Shown here: positions 7,970 to 18,140 of the stretch, piece by piece
How positions within the stretch are numbered: the first letter of the stretch is position 1
Layout of the letters: every line of letters begins with the position of its first letter
Source of the DNA: an uncultured Lachnospiraceae bacterium
Lineage (GTDB): Bacteria > Bacillota > Clostridia > Lachnospirales > Lachnospiraceae
Reading direction: 5' to 3'
Length of the DNA: 64,000 nucleotides
NCBI GenBank assembly: GCA_902761225.1
Contig: CACWJQ010000003.1
Location: forward strand, 22,900-86,899
Made by a program: the position numbers and the translations under genes
Notes under the pieces: model-generated
Databases searched by the model: none
What the model was told of the DNA's origin: nothing
The model's input: the letters and a program-made list of their open reading frames with translations, nothing else

Positions 7970-10471
7970 ATGACTAAACAGGAATTTAGAGAATTTATAG
8001 AAGGCAGGATGGTGTACCTGGATGGAGGTACGGGAACGAATCTCGCGAAGGCGGGAATGCCGGGCGGTGTATGTACCGAGAAGTGGGTATCTGAGCATCC
8101 TGAAGCTATGCTGGATCTGCAGAGAAGATTTATAAAAGCAGGTTCTGATATACTGTATGCTCCTACCTTTACTGCCAACAGGATAAAACTTGCGGAATAC
8201 GGACTTGAGAATGAACAGGAAGAGCTGATCAAAACTCTTGTCGGTATCTCAAAGCAGGCTGCATGCGAATGTACTGACAGGAGAGTACTGGTTGCAGGCG
8301 ATATCACCATGACCGGACGTCAGCTTAAGCCCATCGGTAATCTTGAGCTTGAAGAACTGATAGATGTATATAAGGAGCAGATAAAGCTTCTCGAAAAATA
8401 TGGCTGTGATCTGCTTGTTGTAGAGACCATGATGAGCCTTGCCGAGACAAGGGCAGCGCTTATCGCGGCGAAGGAAGTAAGCAGTCTTCCTGTAATGGTC
8501 ACTCTTACATTCGAAGCAAGCGGAAGGACTCTTTTCGGTACTGATGCGGTCACCGGTGCAGTTGTATGTGAGAGCCTTGGAGCCGATGCCATTGGAGTCA
8601 ACTGTTCAACAGGCCCTGCACAGATGGTTTCGATAGTTTCCGATATGGCAGCAAATACGCTGATACCGATAATCGCCAAGCCTAATGCGGGATTGCCCGA
8701 ACTTGATGAAAATAATAATACGGTCTATGCAATGGATGCAGATACATTTGCATCAGAGATGGAAGTGCTGGTAGAGGCAGGAGCACAGATTATAGGCGGA
8801 TGCTGCGGAACCACACCTGAATTTATATCTGCGATCAATAAGAAATTCGAACGCGGTCCTGTCAAAAGAAATGCATTCAGACAGGAAGGCGTCAGATACC
8901 TGTCCAGCGAAAGACAGACTCTTTCATTCGGACTTGACGGAAGATTCATAATCGTAGGTGAGAGGATCAATCCTACAGGCAAGAAGGCTCTGCAGGCTGA
9001 ACTTCGTGAAGGCAATACCGACAGGATCCTCAAGTTTGCACAGGAACAGGAAGAAAATGGTGCCGGAGTACTTGATATAAATGTTGGAATGGGAGGCATC
9101 GATGAGGGCGCCATGATGCTCCGGGTGATTGATGAAGTCACTCAGGCTACTTCACTTCCCTTGAGCCTTGATTCAAGCTCCCCCGAGATACTCGAAGCGG
9201 CGCTCAGACATTATCCCGGAAGAGCACTGGTCAATTCGGTTTCACTTGAACCTGCGAAGTTCGAAAGACTTCTTCCCACGGTTGCAAAGTACGGAGCCGT
9301 ATTTATTCTTTTGCCCTTATCGGAAAAAGGGCTTCCCAAGGATCTTGATGAAAAAAAGGAAATAATAGATATAATCTACCGGAGGGCGGTAGAACTCGGT
9401 CTATCGAAGGAAAATATAGTGGTAGACGGTCTTGTTCAGACGGTGGGGGCAGATCAGAGTCAGGGCGTCAAGACGCTTGAGACCATCAGATATGCACACG
9501 ACAACGGATTCGCCACTATTACCGGATTATCCAATATATCCTTTGGGCTTCCCGAAAGAAGCTATGTTAATGCAACTTTCCTGACTCTGGCTATCGCTAA
9601 CGGTCTTACCATGGCAATATCCAATCCGGGACAGGAACTGCTTGTTGCCGCAGCAAGGGCTACGGATCTGCTCTTAAATAAAGATGGCAGTGACCTTGCA
9701 TATATTGAAACTGCAGGTAAGCTTAAAGAGGCAAGGGAAGCAAGAGAAGAGCTTCTTAAGTCCGCTCAGAGTACAACCGGCGGTGTAAATACGGCTGAGA
9801 CTAAAGTAAAAAAGGATGACGGTCCCGATATTCCGGAAAACCTTAAGGCTATATACAAAGCGGTTGTTGAGGGCAACAGAAATGCCGCACCGGCAGCTGC
9901 AAAGAAGGCCATGGATGCAGGTGTCAGCGCTTCGGAGATACTGAACAACGCTCTTATTCCGGCCATTAATCAGGTGGGAGTATATTTCGATAAGGGAAAA
10001 TACTTCCTTCCACAGCTCATATCATCCGCAGAAAGCATGAAGGGTGCCATCGGTATCATAGAACCTGAACTCAAGGCATCAAGCTCATCGGATGATGCAC
10101 CATCGGTTGTCATAGCAACCGTTGAAGGTGATATTCATGACATCGGTAAAAATCTTGTCGCAATGATGCTTGGTAACTATGGATTCAATGTTCATGATCT
10201 CGGCAAGGATATAAAGGCGGATGTTATAATAGATGAAGCGGTCAGAACAGGTTCTAAGATCATATGCCTGTCAGCTCTTATGACTACCACCATGATCCAC
10301 ATGAAGGAGACCATTGAGATCATCAAACAGCGGGGACTGGATATAAAGGTTATGGTGGGCGGTGCCTGCGTAACCGAAGAATACGCAGCCGAGATAGGTG
10401 CAGACGGTTATTCCAGGGATGCGGCGGAGGCTGTTAAGGTCGCAAAGAAGCTTCTCGGAATGCAGGAATAG
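7970..10471 (+). CDS. metH: Cobalamin-dependent methionine synthase, without the reactivation domain
   Basis: Moves a methyl group from methyltetrahydrofolate to homocysteine through methylcobalamin. Domains in order: homocysteine/zinc barrel (about 1-290) with probable zinc ligands Cys212, Cys278 and Cys279 (GGCCGTTP); pterin-binding barrel (about 320-570) opening with GERINPTG from Gly330; cap helices (about 620-700); cobalamin domain with Asp721-x-His723-x-x-Gly726 (DIHDIGKN), His723 being the cobalt ligand. The 833 residues stop after this domain, so the SAM-dependent reactivation domain of the E. coli enzyme is absent and would have to be a separate gene. The ATG at 7970 has no close Shine-Dalgarno, but the sequence from there to VYLDGGTGT fits the family N-terminus. 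Confidence 0.93.
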   Translation: MTKQEFREFIEGRMVYLDGGTGTNLAKAGMPGGVCTEKWVSEHPEAMLDLQRRFIKAGSDILYAPTFTANRIKLAEYGLENEQEELIKTLVGISKQAACECTDRRVLVAGDITMTGRQLKPIGNLELEELIDVYKEQIKLLEKYGCDLLVVETMMSLAETRAALIAAKEVSSLPVMVTLTFEASGRTLFGTDAVTGAVVCESLGADAIGVNCSTGPAQMVSIVSDMAANTLIPIIAKPNAGLPELDENNNTVYAMDADTFASEMEVLVEAGAQIIGGCCGTTPEFISAINKKFERGPVKRNAFRQEGVRYLSSERQTLSFGLDGRFIIVGERINPTGKKALQAELREGNTDRILKFAQEQEENGAGVLDINVGMGGIDEGAMMLRVIDEVTQATSLPLSLDSSSPEILEAALRHYPGRALVNSVSLEPAKFERLLPTVAKYGAVFILLPLSEKGLPKDLDEKKEIIDIIYRRAVELGLSKENIVVDGLVQTVGADQSQGVKTLETIRYAHDNGFATITGLSNISFGLPERSYVNATFLTLAIANGLTMAISNPGQELLVAAARATDLLLNKDGSDLAYIETAGKLKEAREAREELLKSAQSTTGGVNTAETKVKKDDGPDIPENLKAIYKAVVEGNRNAAPAAAKKAMDAGVSASEILNNALIPAINQVGVYFDKGKYFLPQLISSAESMKGAIGIIEPELKASSSSDDAPSVVIATVEGDIHDIGKNLVAMMLGNYGFNVHDLGKDIKADVIIDEAVRTGSKIICLSALMTTTMIHMKETIEIIKQRGLDIKVMVGGACVTEEYAAEIGADGYSRDAAEAVKVAKKLLGMQE

Positions 10472-10544
10472 ATATCAGACTTGAAATGATCGGGGATAAT
10501 ATGGTTCCCGGGATTCCGGGAATGTATAAAACGGAGGCAATTGA

Positions 10545-12170
10545 ATGTTAGGTGCAGATGCAATAGTTAAATGTCTTGAACTTGAAGGTGTTAAGAATGT
10601 ATACGGATATCCCGGTGTGGCTATATGCCCTTTCTATAACAGCATCCTTCAGTCCGATATCAGGACAATACTTGTAAGAACAGAGCAGAACGCAGCTCAT
10701 ATGGCAAGCGGAGAGGCAAGGATATCCGGAAAGCCCGGTGTATGTGCAGTTACCAGCGGTCCGGGAGCAACCAATGTGATCACCGGAATAGCCACCGCAT
10801 TTGCTGATTCAATCCCCATGATCATCATAACAGGCCAGGTTAATTCAGAACTTCTCGGATCCGATGTGTTCCAGGAGGCTGATATAACAGGAGCTGTTGA
10901 ATCATTTGTAAAGTATTCATACCTTGTAAAGGATGCCAACGATCTTCCCCGTATCATGAAGGAAGCTTTCTATATAGCATCAACAGGCAGAAAAGGTCCT
11001 GTCCTTATTGATGTGCCCATCGATATTCAGAATCAGACTCTTAAGAATTTCAGATATCCCGAAGAGGTCAATCTCAGGACATACAAGCCAACTGTAAAAG
11101 GAAATGCACAGCAGATCAAGAAGGTTATCCGTGAACTTGAAAACGCCAAAAAGCCCATTATCTGTGCCGGCGGCGGTGTATTTCTTTCGAATGCCGATGA
11201 CGAACTTCAGAGATTTGCAGAGAAAAAGGGAATCCCTGTTGTCTCTACCATGATGGGAATAGGTGTCCTTCCCACAGCTCATCCTCTTTATTTCGGAATG
11301 GTAGGCAACAACGGAAAACCCTATGCCAATAAGGCTATGAATGATGCCGATGTGATCATCATGATAGGAGCCCGTGTTGCGGACAGAGCCGTTAACAGAC
11401 CGGAGCTTATAAGTAACGGCAACAAAACTCTGATCCATATGGATGTGGATCCTGCTGAGATTGGCAAGAATGCTTATTCCACCATACCCCTTGTAGGCGA
11501 TGCGGAAGCTATCCTCGAAGAGCTTACGGCTTCGGAAACAGACGCCGATTATTCGGACTGGGTCAGGGAACTTACCGCTGCAAGAAAAGCTTTCAAGCCC
11601 GCGAGAAAGCCTTCATCCAAATTTGTGGATCCCGCAGAATTTGTAAAGCAGCTGACCACCGATATGATCGATGGAAGCATCTATGTTGCGGATGTCGGTC
11701 AGAATCAGATCTGGTCATGTGCCAATATCGTGATCGGTAAAGGCAGGATGCTCACAAGCGGAGGAATGGGCACAATGGGATATGCCATTCCAGCAGCCCT
11801 CGGCGCCAAGATAGCTGCTCCGAAGAGACAGACCGTTGCGGTATGCGGAGACGGCGGATTCCAGATGTCCATGTGTGAACTTGCCACCTATGTGCAGCAT
11901 AATGTACAGGCCAAGATAGTGGTCCTCAGAAACGGTTATCTTGGAATGGTAAGAGAGTACCAGCATTATACATATGATGATGCCTATTCGATGGTAAAGC
12001 TTGACGGCGATCCTGATCTTGAGCATATCGCTGAAGCATATGGCTTTGATTATCTCAGACTTGATAACATGAAGGATTCAAAAGCAGTCATCAAAAAGTT
12101 TTTGAGCGATAAGAAGAATGTGCTTCTTGAATGCATAGTAGATCCCAAGGATGTTGTTAAGCCCGAGTGA
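10545..12170 (+). CDS. ilvB: Acetolactate synthase large subunit
   Basis: Thiamine-diphosphate enzyme making acetolactate or acetohydroxybutyrate, the first common step to valine, leucine and isoleucine. 541 residues. The catalytic Glu47 sits in VRTEQNAAHMA. The cofactor motif runs from Gly435-Asp436-Gly437 (GDGGFQMS) to Asn463, and the FAD/central domain has GARVADRAV. The Shine-Dalgarno CGGAGG lies just before the ATG. The gap to the methionine synthase is 73 bp with no terminator, so co-transcription is possible. Regulatory subunits and ilvC follow, which favours the anabolic enzyme over pyruvate oxidase or catabolic AlsS. Confidence 0.93.
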   Translation: MLGADAIVKCLELEGVKNVYGYPGVAICPFYNSILQSDIRTILVRTEQNAAHMASGEARISGKPGVCAVTSGPGATNVITGIATAFADSIPMIIITGQVNSELLGSDVFQEADITGAVESFVKYSYLVKDANDLPRIMKEAFYIASTGRKGPVLIDVPIDIQNQTLKNFRYPEEVNLRTYKPTVKGNAQQIKKVIRELENAKKPIICAGGGVFLSNADDELQRFAEKKGIPVVSTMMGIGVLPTAHPLYFGMVGNNGKPYANKAMNDADVIIMIGARVADRAVNRPELISNGNKTLIHMDVDPAEIGKNAYSTIPLVGDAEAILEELTASETDADYSDWVRELTAARKAFKPARKPSSKFVDPAEFVKQLTTDMIDGSIYVADVGQNQIWSCANIVIGKGRMLTSGGMGTMGYAIPAALGAKIAAPKRQTVAVCGDGGFQMSMCELATYVQHNVQAKIVVLRNGYLGMVREYQHYTYDDAYSMVKLDGDPDLEHIAEAYGFDYLRLDNMKDSKAVIKKFLSDKKNVLLECIVDPKDVVKPE

Positions 12171-12276
12171 TCCGGCGTGATCAGGTCGCAATATATCATT
12201 GGAATAACAGGGCATGGCAAAGCATGCATTTTCAAGATCGGTGATTTTATTTGAGATGTAAAAAACGGGGTGCATC

Positions 12277-12774
12277 ATGAAAGAAAAAAGAATTTATTCC
12301 GTAAATGTAGAAAACAGGGCCGGAGTACTCAGTAAGGTAAGCGGTCTGTTTTCACGCAGAAATTTTAATATCGATTCACTTGCAGTGGGAGAGACGGATG
12401 ATCCAACCGTTTCTTCCATGACCATAGTTTCAAGCGGGGACGAGAGAACTCTAGAACAGATTGAAAAGCAGCTGAATAAAAAACTTGATGTCATTAAGGT
12501 CAAGACTTTCAGCGAATCCCAGTGTGTATCCAGGGAACTGATGCTGATGAAGATCAAGTACAATAAGAACAACCGTGCGGAGATAATGGAGATATGTGAG
12601 GTGATGAAGGCGGAGATAGTAGATATGAGCCTCCATTATATGATGATCCAGATCTGCGCAAGTCCGGAGAAGATAAGACTGCTTCTTGAAATGTTCCGTT
12701 CGATATCCATCGTGGAGGTTGCCCGCACAGGAACCCTGGCCCTCGCAAAATGCTCCGAAAATGAGCAGAATTAG
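12277..12774 (+). CDS. ilvN: Acetolactate synthase small (regulatory) subunit, copy 1
   Basis: 165 residues. The N-terminal ACT domain (NRAGVLSKVSGLFSRRNFNI) binds the feedback inhibitor, classically valine, and the C-terminal half has the usual activation domain of IlvN/IlvH. It lies 106 bp after ilvB, with a GGGGTG Shine-Dalgarno. A second full-length small subunit follows immediately; the two are clearly homologous but well diverged (for example SLAVGETDDPTVS against SVTAGVTADPKYS), so this is an older duplication, not a recent one. Confidence 0.9.
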   Translation: MKEKRIYSVNVENRAGVLSKVSGLFSRRNFNIDSLAVGETDDPTVSSMTIVSSGDERTLEQIEKQLNKKLDVIKVKTFSESQCVSRELMLMKIKYNKNNRAEIMEICEVMKAEIVDMSLHYMMIQICASPEKIRLLLEMFRSISIVEVARTGTLALAKCSENEQN

Positions 12775-12787
12775 TTAACTTAGAACG

Positions 12788-12816
12788 TTGACATTAGTAT
12801 ATTAAAGCGGTAAAGT
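12788..12816 (+). promoter_or_regulatory. Sigma-A promoter before the second small subunit
   Basis: A perfect -35 TTGACA (12788-12793), 17-bp spacer and TAAAGT (12811-12816), 42 bp before the ATG of copy 2. It allows copy 2 and ilvC to be expressed apart from ilvB and copy 1. The stretch 12791-12814 matches 21 of 24 bases with 45971-45994 in the his leader. Confidence 0.6.
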
Positions 12817-12857
12817 ATTAAAAGTTACGGTTTTACATTCATTTAGAAGGTGTTCAT

Positions 12858-13358
12858 ATGCAGAGAGTTGTACTTTCACTTCTTGCTGACAATAATTCAG
12901 GCGTACTCAGCAGGATCTGTGGTCTTTTTTCAAGAAGAGGATATAATATCGAGAGCGTCACTGCAGGTGTTACGGCAGATCCCAAGTATTCAAGGATCAC
13001 CATTGTAACCTGCGGAGATGAGGAAGTGATCGAGCAGATCGAGAAGCAGGTAGCCAAGCTTGAAGATGTAAAGGCGGTTAAGAAGCTCGTTCCCGATGCG
13101 TCTGTTTACAGAGAGCTTTGCCTGATCAAGGTCAGAGCCGTTCCTTCAGACAGGGAAAATGTTGTGGCTCTCTCCGGAATATTCAGGGGTAATATCATTG
13201 ATGTAGGCCCCGATTCACTTATTATCGAAGTCATCGGAACCCAGTCCAAGAATGATGCGTTTATCGGACTTCTTGACGGATATGAGATCCTCGAGCTTGC
13301 AAGGACCGGCATCGCAGGTCTTTCAAGAGGATCCGAGGATGTAACGTATCTGCCCTGA
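12858..13358 (+). CDS. ilvN: Acetolactate synthase small (regulatory) subunit, copy 2
   Basis: 166 residues, ACT domain (NNSGVLSRICGLFSRRGYNI) plus C-terminal half, complete. Its Shine-Dalgarno is GAAGGTG, 6 nt before the ATG. It has its own promoter (12788-12816) and sits 83 bp before ilvC. Two small subunits beside a single large subunit suggest either that different ACT subunits give different feedback control to one catalytic subunit, or that a second large subunit exists elsewhere. The sequence does not say which. Confidence 0.9.
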   Translation: MQRVVLSLLADNNSGVLSRICGLFSRRGYNIESVTAGVTADPKYSRITIVTCGDEEVIEQIEKQVAKLEDVKAVKKLVPDASVYRELCLIKVRAVPSDRENVVALSGIFRGNIIDVGPDSLIIEVIGTQSKNDAFIGLLDGYEILELARTGIAGLSRGSEDVTYLP

Positions 13359-13408
13359 CTTTTGTAGAGTTTCCGCCTTTGCGGTTATTAAACTGCTGAC
13401 GGTTCTAA

Positions 13409-14464
<1,056 letters not shown>

Positions 14465-14485
14465 TAACAATTTAAATATTTATAA

Positions 14486-14517
14486 AAAGAGAAGCCCGTT
14501 CGGACTTCTCTTTTTTC
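14486..14517 (+). terminator. Rho-independent terminator after ilvC
   Basis: Stem AGAGAAG (14488-14494) with CTTCTCT (14505-14511), helped by an inner CC/GG, then TTTTT. It faces a convergent minus-strand gene and its A-rich left flank may let it work in both directions. Confidence 0.82.
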
Positions 14518-14568
14518 TGCTGTTATTTTCTATCGAACAACTTATTTTTGAGCTGTATGGCTGTTATA

Positions 14569-15435
14569 TCATTTGGCAGATTCTTCTTTTATGCTTTTGT
14601 ATACCATTGCACTCTGATATTGATATACGAGTCTTATGATGGAGATTATCAGTATTCCGATCACACATACGATAAGGAGTATGGTTCCAAGCAGTGGTGC
14701 CAGCATAATAAGTATGATATCTATTATCATTCCTATCATGACCCGCTTGGTCCAGGTCCACAGCTCATCCCATTTTGCAGCAAGGGTATCATCTGCATTC
14801 AGCATTATATCGGAATATCCGGTATACAGATTATAGTCGCTCATTAGTGTAAAGATCAGATTTGGAATTGCAATAAGTGCGGATAACAATTCGAATGCCC
14901 ACTCGGTATCGGGGATAAAAATATCAATAAAACCGAGAACACAGGAGATCATCATATATACACCCGCTTTTACAAAGGTCCCAGAAACAGGTGACAGCTT
15001 TATGAGTATAAATGCAATGACTATTTTCGTGACCGTGCTTATAACGGTTCCGCCAATATAAAGATTCGGTACTCTTTCCTTGATCGCACTACTGGTCGCA
15101 AGGTTGGCTATCACCGCAATGATGCTCAGGCAGAATATGATCCAAAGCCATTTAGCGAGCATCGGCGCCATCTTATGAAGATATGTATCGTCCTCTTTTT
15201 CCTGTTCTATCCTTTCCATCCTGTACTTGGGTTCATCCGCACGTCCCCTCCATTTAGCACAGTAGGAAGAGTCACTGCAGGTTGCGCAGGTATTGTGACT
15301 CTTATTTCTGCAACACTTGGCAATCTCACAATCACCGCTTAACGGACGTCCGGGGCCCTTCTGACATCCGGGACAGTTTAACTTATACTTCCAGCTGCAG
15401 CTTTCACACGATTTTCCGCAATATGTTTCAGACAT
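14569..15435 (-). CDS. Cys-rich N-terminal domain plus multi-pass membrane protein
   Basis: 288 residues, function unknown. The first 60 residues hold 11 cysteines (6, 10, 13, 21, 24, 36, 41, 42, 50, 53, 59) in CxxxCxxC and CxxC spacings, like the DUF3795-type metal-binding domains. From about residue 90 there are four to six hydrophobic segments, the last an unusually long one (about 232-268). The start is supported by a GGGGGAG Shine-Dalgarno. It is transcribed divergently from leuC and convergently to ilvC, so it is a single-gene unit. It might be a metal- or redox-sensing membrane protein; no direct evidence. Confidence 0.72.
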   Translation of the reverse strand: MSETYCGKSCESCSWKYKLNCPGCQKGPGRPLSGDCEIAKCCRNKSHNTCATCSDSSYCAKWRGRADEPKYRMERIEQEKEDDTYLHKMAPMLAKWLWIIFCLSIIAVIANLATSSAIKERVPNLYIGGTVISTVTKIVIAFILIKLSPVSGTFVKAGVYMMISCVLGFIDIFIPDTEWAFELLSALIAIPNLIFTLMSDYNLYTGYSDIMLNADDTLAAKWDELWTWTKRVMIGMIIDIILIMLAPLLGTILLIVCVIGILIISIIRLVYQYQSAMVYKSIKEESAK

Positions 15436-15544
15436 ATTCTCCCCCTGTTAAACCTCACACAATAAAGTAACCTGTAATTCTTAACCCTTACTTTCTAAGT
15501 TACATTATTGACAGGTTATATTCAACCACATTACCCGATTTATC

Positions 15545-15573
15545 TGTAAATAAGCGCAGGAATATGGTATAAT
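15545..15573 (+). promoter_or_regulatory. Extended -10 promoter for leuCD-ruvAB
   Basis: Perfect TATAAT at 15568-15573 preceded by TGG, giving an extended -10. The -35 position (TGTAAA, 15545-15550, 17-bp spacer) is poor. It lies 45 bp before the chosen leuC ATG in a 183-bp divergent region. No T-box or long leader fits in the remaining space. Confidence 0.55.
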
Positions 15574-15618
15574 ACCAATGTTTTGTTAAAAAATTTAGAT
15601 GATTTGAGGTGCTTAAAT

Positions 15619-16887
15619 ATGGGAATGACAATGACTCAGAAGATCCTGGCAAGAGCAGCGGGACTTGATTCCGTAAAAGCCGGCGATCTGATCATGGCAA
15701 AGCTTGATCTTGTGCTTGGTAATGATATTACCAGTCCTGTTGCAATTCACGAGATTGAGAAGATGAAAGTGGAAGGGGTATTTGATAAGGACAAGATCGC
15801 ACTTGTTCCCGATCATTTCGTTCCCAACAAGGATATCAAATCCGCCGAACACTGTAAGTGTGTAAGAGAATTTGCAAGAAGAAATGACATAACCAATTAT
15901 TTTGAGGTCGGTGAGATGGGAATTGAGCATGCACTTCTTCCCGAAAAAGGACTTACCGTTCCCGGGGATGTCATCATCGGAGCCGATTCACATACATGTA
16001 CATACGGAGCGCTGGGTGCATTTTCCACAGGCGTCGGTTCTACGGATATGGCTGCAGGAATGGCAACAGGACAGGCATGGTTCAAGGTTCCTTCAGCGAT
16101 CAGATTCAACCTGACAGGAAAGCTTTCAAAGGATATAAGCGGAAAGGATCTCATCCTTCATATCATCGGTAAGATCGGTGTGGACGGTGCACTTTATAAG
16201 TCCATGGAATTTACAGGTCCCGGCGTTCATGAACTTTCAATGGATGACAGGTTCACCATTGCCAATATGGCTATTGAAGCCGGCGGTAAGAACGGTATTT
16301 TCCCTGTAGATGACAAGACCATCGAATATCTGAATGAGCATACAAAGAGAGAGTATACGGTATTCGAGGCTGATGCTGATGCAGAGTATGATGAAGTGAT
16401 AGATATCGATCTTTCAGAGCTCAGACCAACCATTTCATTCCCTCATCTTCCCGAGAATACCCATACCATCGACGAGATACATAAGGATGGTGATATTAAG
16501 ATAGATCAGGTAGTGATCGGATCATGTACTAACGGCAGGATTTCCGATATGAGGATCGCAGCTGAGATCCTTAAGGGAAAGCATGTTGCAAAGGGACTCA
16601 GAGTTATAGTTATCCCTGCAACCCAGGCTGTATATATGCAGTGCCTTGAAGAGGGACTTCTTAAGATCTTTATCGAATCCGGATGCGTTGTTTCAACACC
16701 TACCTGTGGACCCTGCCTTGGGGGATATATGGGAGTTATGGCAGCGGGTGAGAGATGCGTCTCCACTACCAACAGAAACTTTGTAGGCCGTATGGGACAT
16801 GTTGATTCCGAGATCTATCTTGCATCGCCGGCTGTTGCTGCGGCAAGTGCGGTCAAGGGTATCATCGCCTGCCCCGGGGATCTGTAA
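15619..16887 (+). CDS. leuC: 3-isopropylmalate dehydratase large subunit
   Basis: Aconitase-family enzyme that isomerises 2- to 3-isopropylmalate in leucine synthesis, with LeuD. 422 residues, the shorter HacA-like type found in Clostridia and archaea. [4Fe-4S] ligands are Cys303 (GSCTNGR), Cys363 and Cys366 (TCGPCLGG). The frame is open from 15583, but the ATG at 15619 follows an AGGTG Shine-Dalgarno and begins [11 protein letters not shown], matching the family. leuD follows after 104 bp. Confidence 0.93.
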   Translation: MGMTMTQKILARAAGLDSVKAGDLIMAKLDLVLGNDITSPVAIHEIEKMKVEGVFDKDKIALVPDHFVPNKDIKSAEHCKCVREFARRNDITNYFEVGEMGIEHALLPEKGLTVPGDVIIGADSHTCTYGALGAFSTGVGSTDMAAGMATGQAWFKVPSAIRFNLTGKLSKDISGKDLILHIIGKIGVDGALYKSMEFTGPGVHELSMDDRFTIANMAIEAGGKNGIFPVDDKTIEYLNEHTKREYTVFEADADAEYDEVIDIDLSELRPTISFPHLPENTHTIDEIHKDGDIKIDQVVIGSCTNGRISDMRIAAEILKGKHVAKGLRVIVIPATQAVYMQCLEEGLLKIFIESGCVVSTPTCGPCLGGYMGVMAAGERCVSTTNRNFVGRMGHVDSEIYLASPAVAAASAVKGIIACPGDL

Positions 16888-16991
16888 TACACATGATACC
16901 TGCATGCAGTCATTCAAAATGCCTTAAGACCACAGAAGCTGCATGTGCTCATCTATATTAAACACTATAATTTTATAAATGGAGATCTGTA

Positions 16992-17483
16992 ATGGATAAC
17001 GCAAAAGGTCATGTACTTAAATACGGTGATAATGTAGACACCGATGTAATAATTCCCGCAAGATATCTTAATTCATCCGATCCTGCAGAGCTTGCACAGC
17101 ACTGCATGGAGGATATCGACAAGGATTTTTCCAAGAGGATGAAAAAGGGAGATATCATTGTTGCATCCAAGAATTTCGGATGCGGTTCTTCAAGAGAGCA
17201 CGCTCCCATATCGATCAAGGCATCAGGTATTTCCTGTGTTATCGCGGAGACATTCGCCAGGATATTCTATCGCAATGCCATCAATATAGGACTTCCCATA
17301 ATCGAGTGCCCCGAAGCATCAAAGGGGATCGATGACGGTGATGAGGTTGAGATTGATTTCAATACCGGTATCATTACCGATATCACCAAGGGAACCACCT
17401 ACCAGGGTCAGGCATTCCCTGAGTTCATGCAGAAGCTCATCGCTGCCGGCGGACTTGTGAATTTTATCAACGAGACAAAATAA
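16992..17483 (+). CDS. leuD: 3-isopropylmalate dehydratase small subunit
   Basis: 163 residues; supplies the swivel domain that completes the LeuC active site. Typical motifs are [14 protein letters not shown] near the start and [12 protein letters not shown] in the middle, the latter holding the substrate-binding loop. A GGAG Shine-Dalgarno precedes the ATG. Its TAA (17481-17483) overlaps the ATG of ruvA by one base, so leucine synthesis is translationally linked to a recombination gene. leuA and leuB are not in the window. Confidence 0.93.
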   Translation: MDNAKGHVLKYGDNVDTDVIIPARYLNSSDPAELAQHCMEDIDKDFSKRMKKGDIIVASKNFGCGSSREHAPISIKASGISCVIAETFARIFYRNAINIGLPIIECPEASKGIDDGDEVEIDFNTGIITDITKGTTYQGQAFPEFMQKLIAAGGLVNFINETK

Positions 17484-18103
17484 TGTTTGCATTCGTAGAA
17501 GGTGTTCTGGATCTTCTTGATACCGATACCTGTGTTGTGGATATAGGCGGTCTTGGCATCAATGTCAATATCACTTCAAGATGTGCTGCACAGATAGGTT
17601 CCGTGGGAGATCACGTAAAACTGTATACATATACCCAGGTTGCCGAGGATACATTCCAGCTCTACGGCTTTAATGACAGAGATGATCTTGATATGTTCAG
17701 AAAACTGGTCTCTGTATCCGGAGTCGGACCCAAGAGTGCATTGTCGCTGCTTTCCGTTATGGATGCCGATTCTGTCAGGTATGCCGTTATAAGCGATGAT
17801 ATCAAGGCACTTTCCAAAGCAAAGGGAATCTCCGCCAAGACAGCGGGTAAGATCATCATTGAACTTAAGGGCAAGGTGGATCTTTCCGATGACAGTATTG
17901 CGAAGAAATTCGGAGGCGGAAGTGTCAGCATAACTCCTAAAAATGAGCTTGGAAGCGAAGAAAGCGATGCGCTTGCCGCACTTGTTTCCCTCGGATATTC
18001 GGAAGCTGAAAGCTCACGTGCCATTCTTTCCATCGAAGATCACGGATCGTATGATTCTGGCACACTTCTTTCCATGGCACTTAAGCTGCTCTATGGTAAG
18101 TGA
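17483..18103 (+). CDS. ruvA: Holliday junction branch migration protein RuvA
   Basis: 206 residues. RuvA tetramers bind four-way DNA junctions and load RuvB. The N-terminal OB fold reads GVLDLLDTDTCVVDIGGLGI, the helix-hairpin-helix region contains VSGVGPKSALSLLS and AKGISAKTAGKIIIELK, and the C-terminal RuvB-binding domain has ALVSLGYSEAES. The start overlaps the leuD stop (TAATG). ruvB follows after 37 bp; ruvC is absent, as in Firmicutes that use RecU (encoded at 44049). Confidence 0.96.
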   Translation: MFAFVEGVLDLLDTDTCVVDIGGLGINVNITSRCAAQIGSVGDHVKLYTYTQVAEDTFQLYGFNDRDDLDMFRKLVSVSGVGPKSALSLLSVMDADSVRYAVISDDIKALSKAKGISAKTAGKIIIELKGKVDLSDDSIAKKFGGGSVSITPKNELGSEESDALAALVSLGYSEAESSRAILSIEDHGSYDSGTLLSMALKLLYGK

Positions 18104-18140
18104 TCTTCAAAACATTGATTAAGCATATACATTTATTGAC

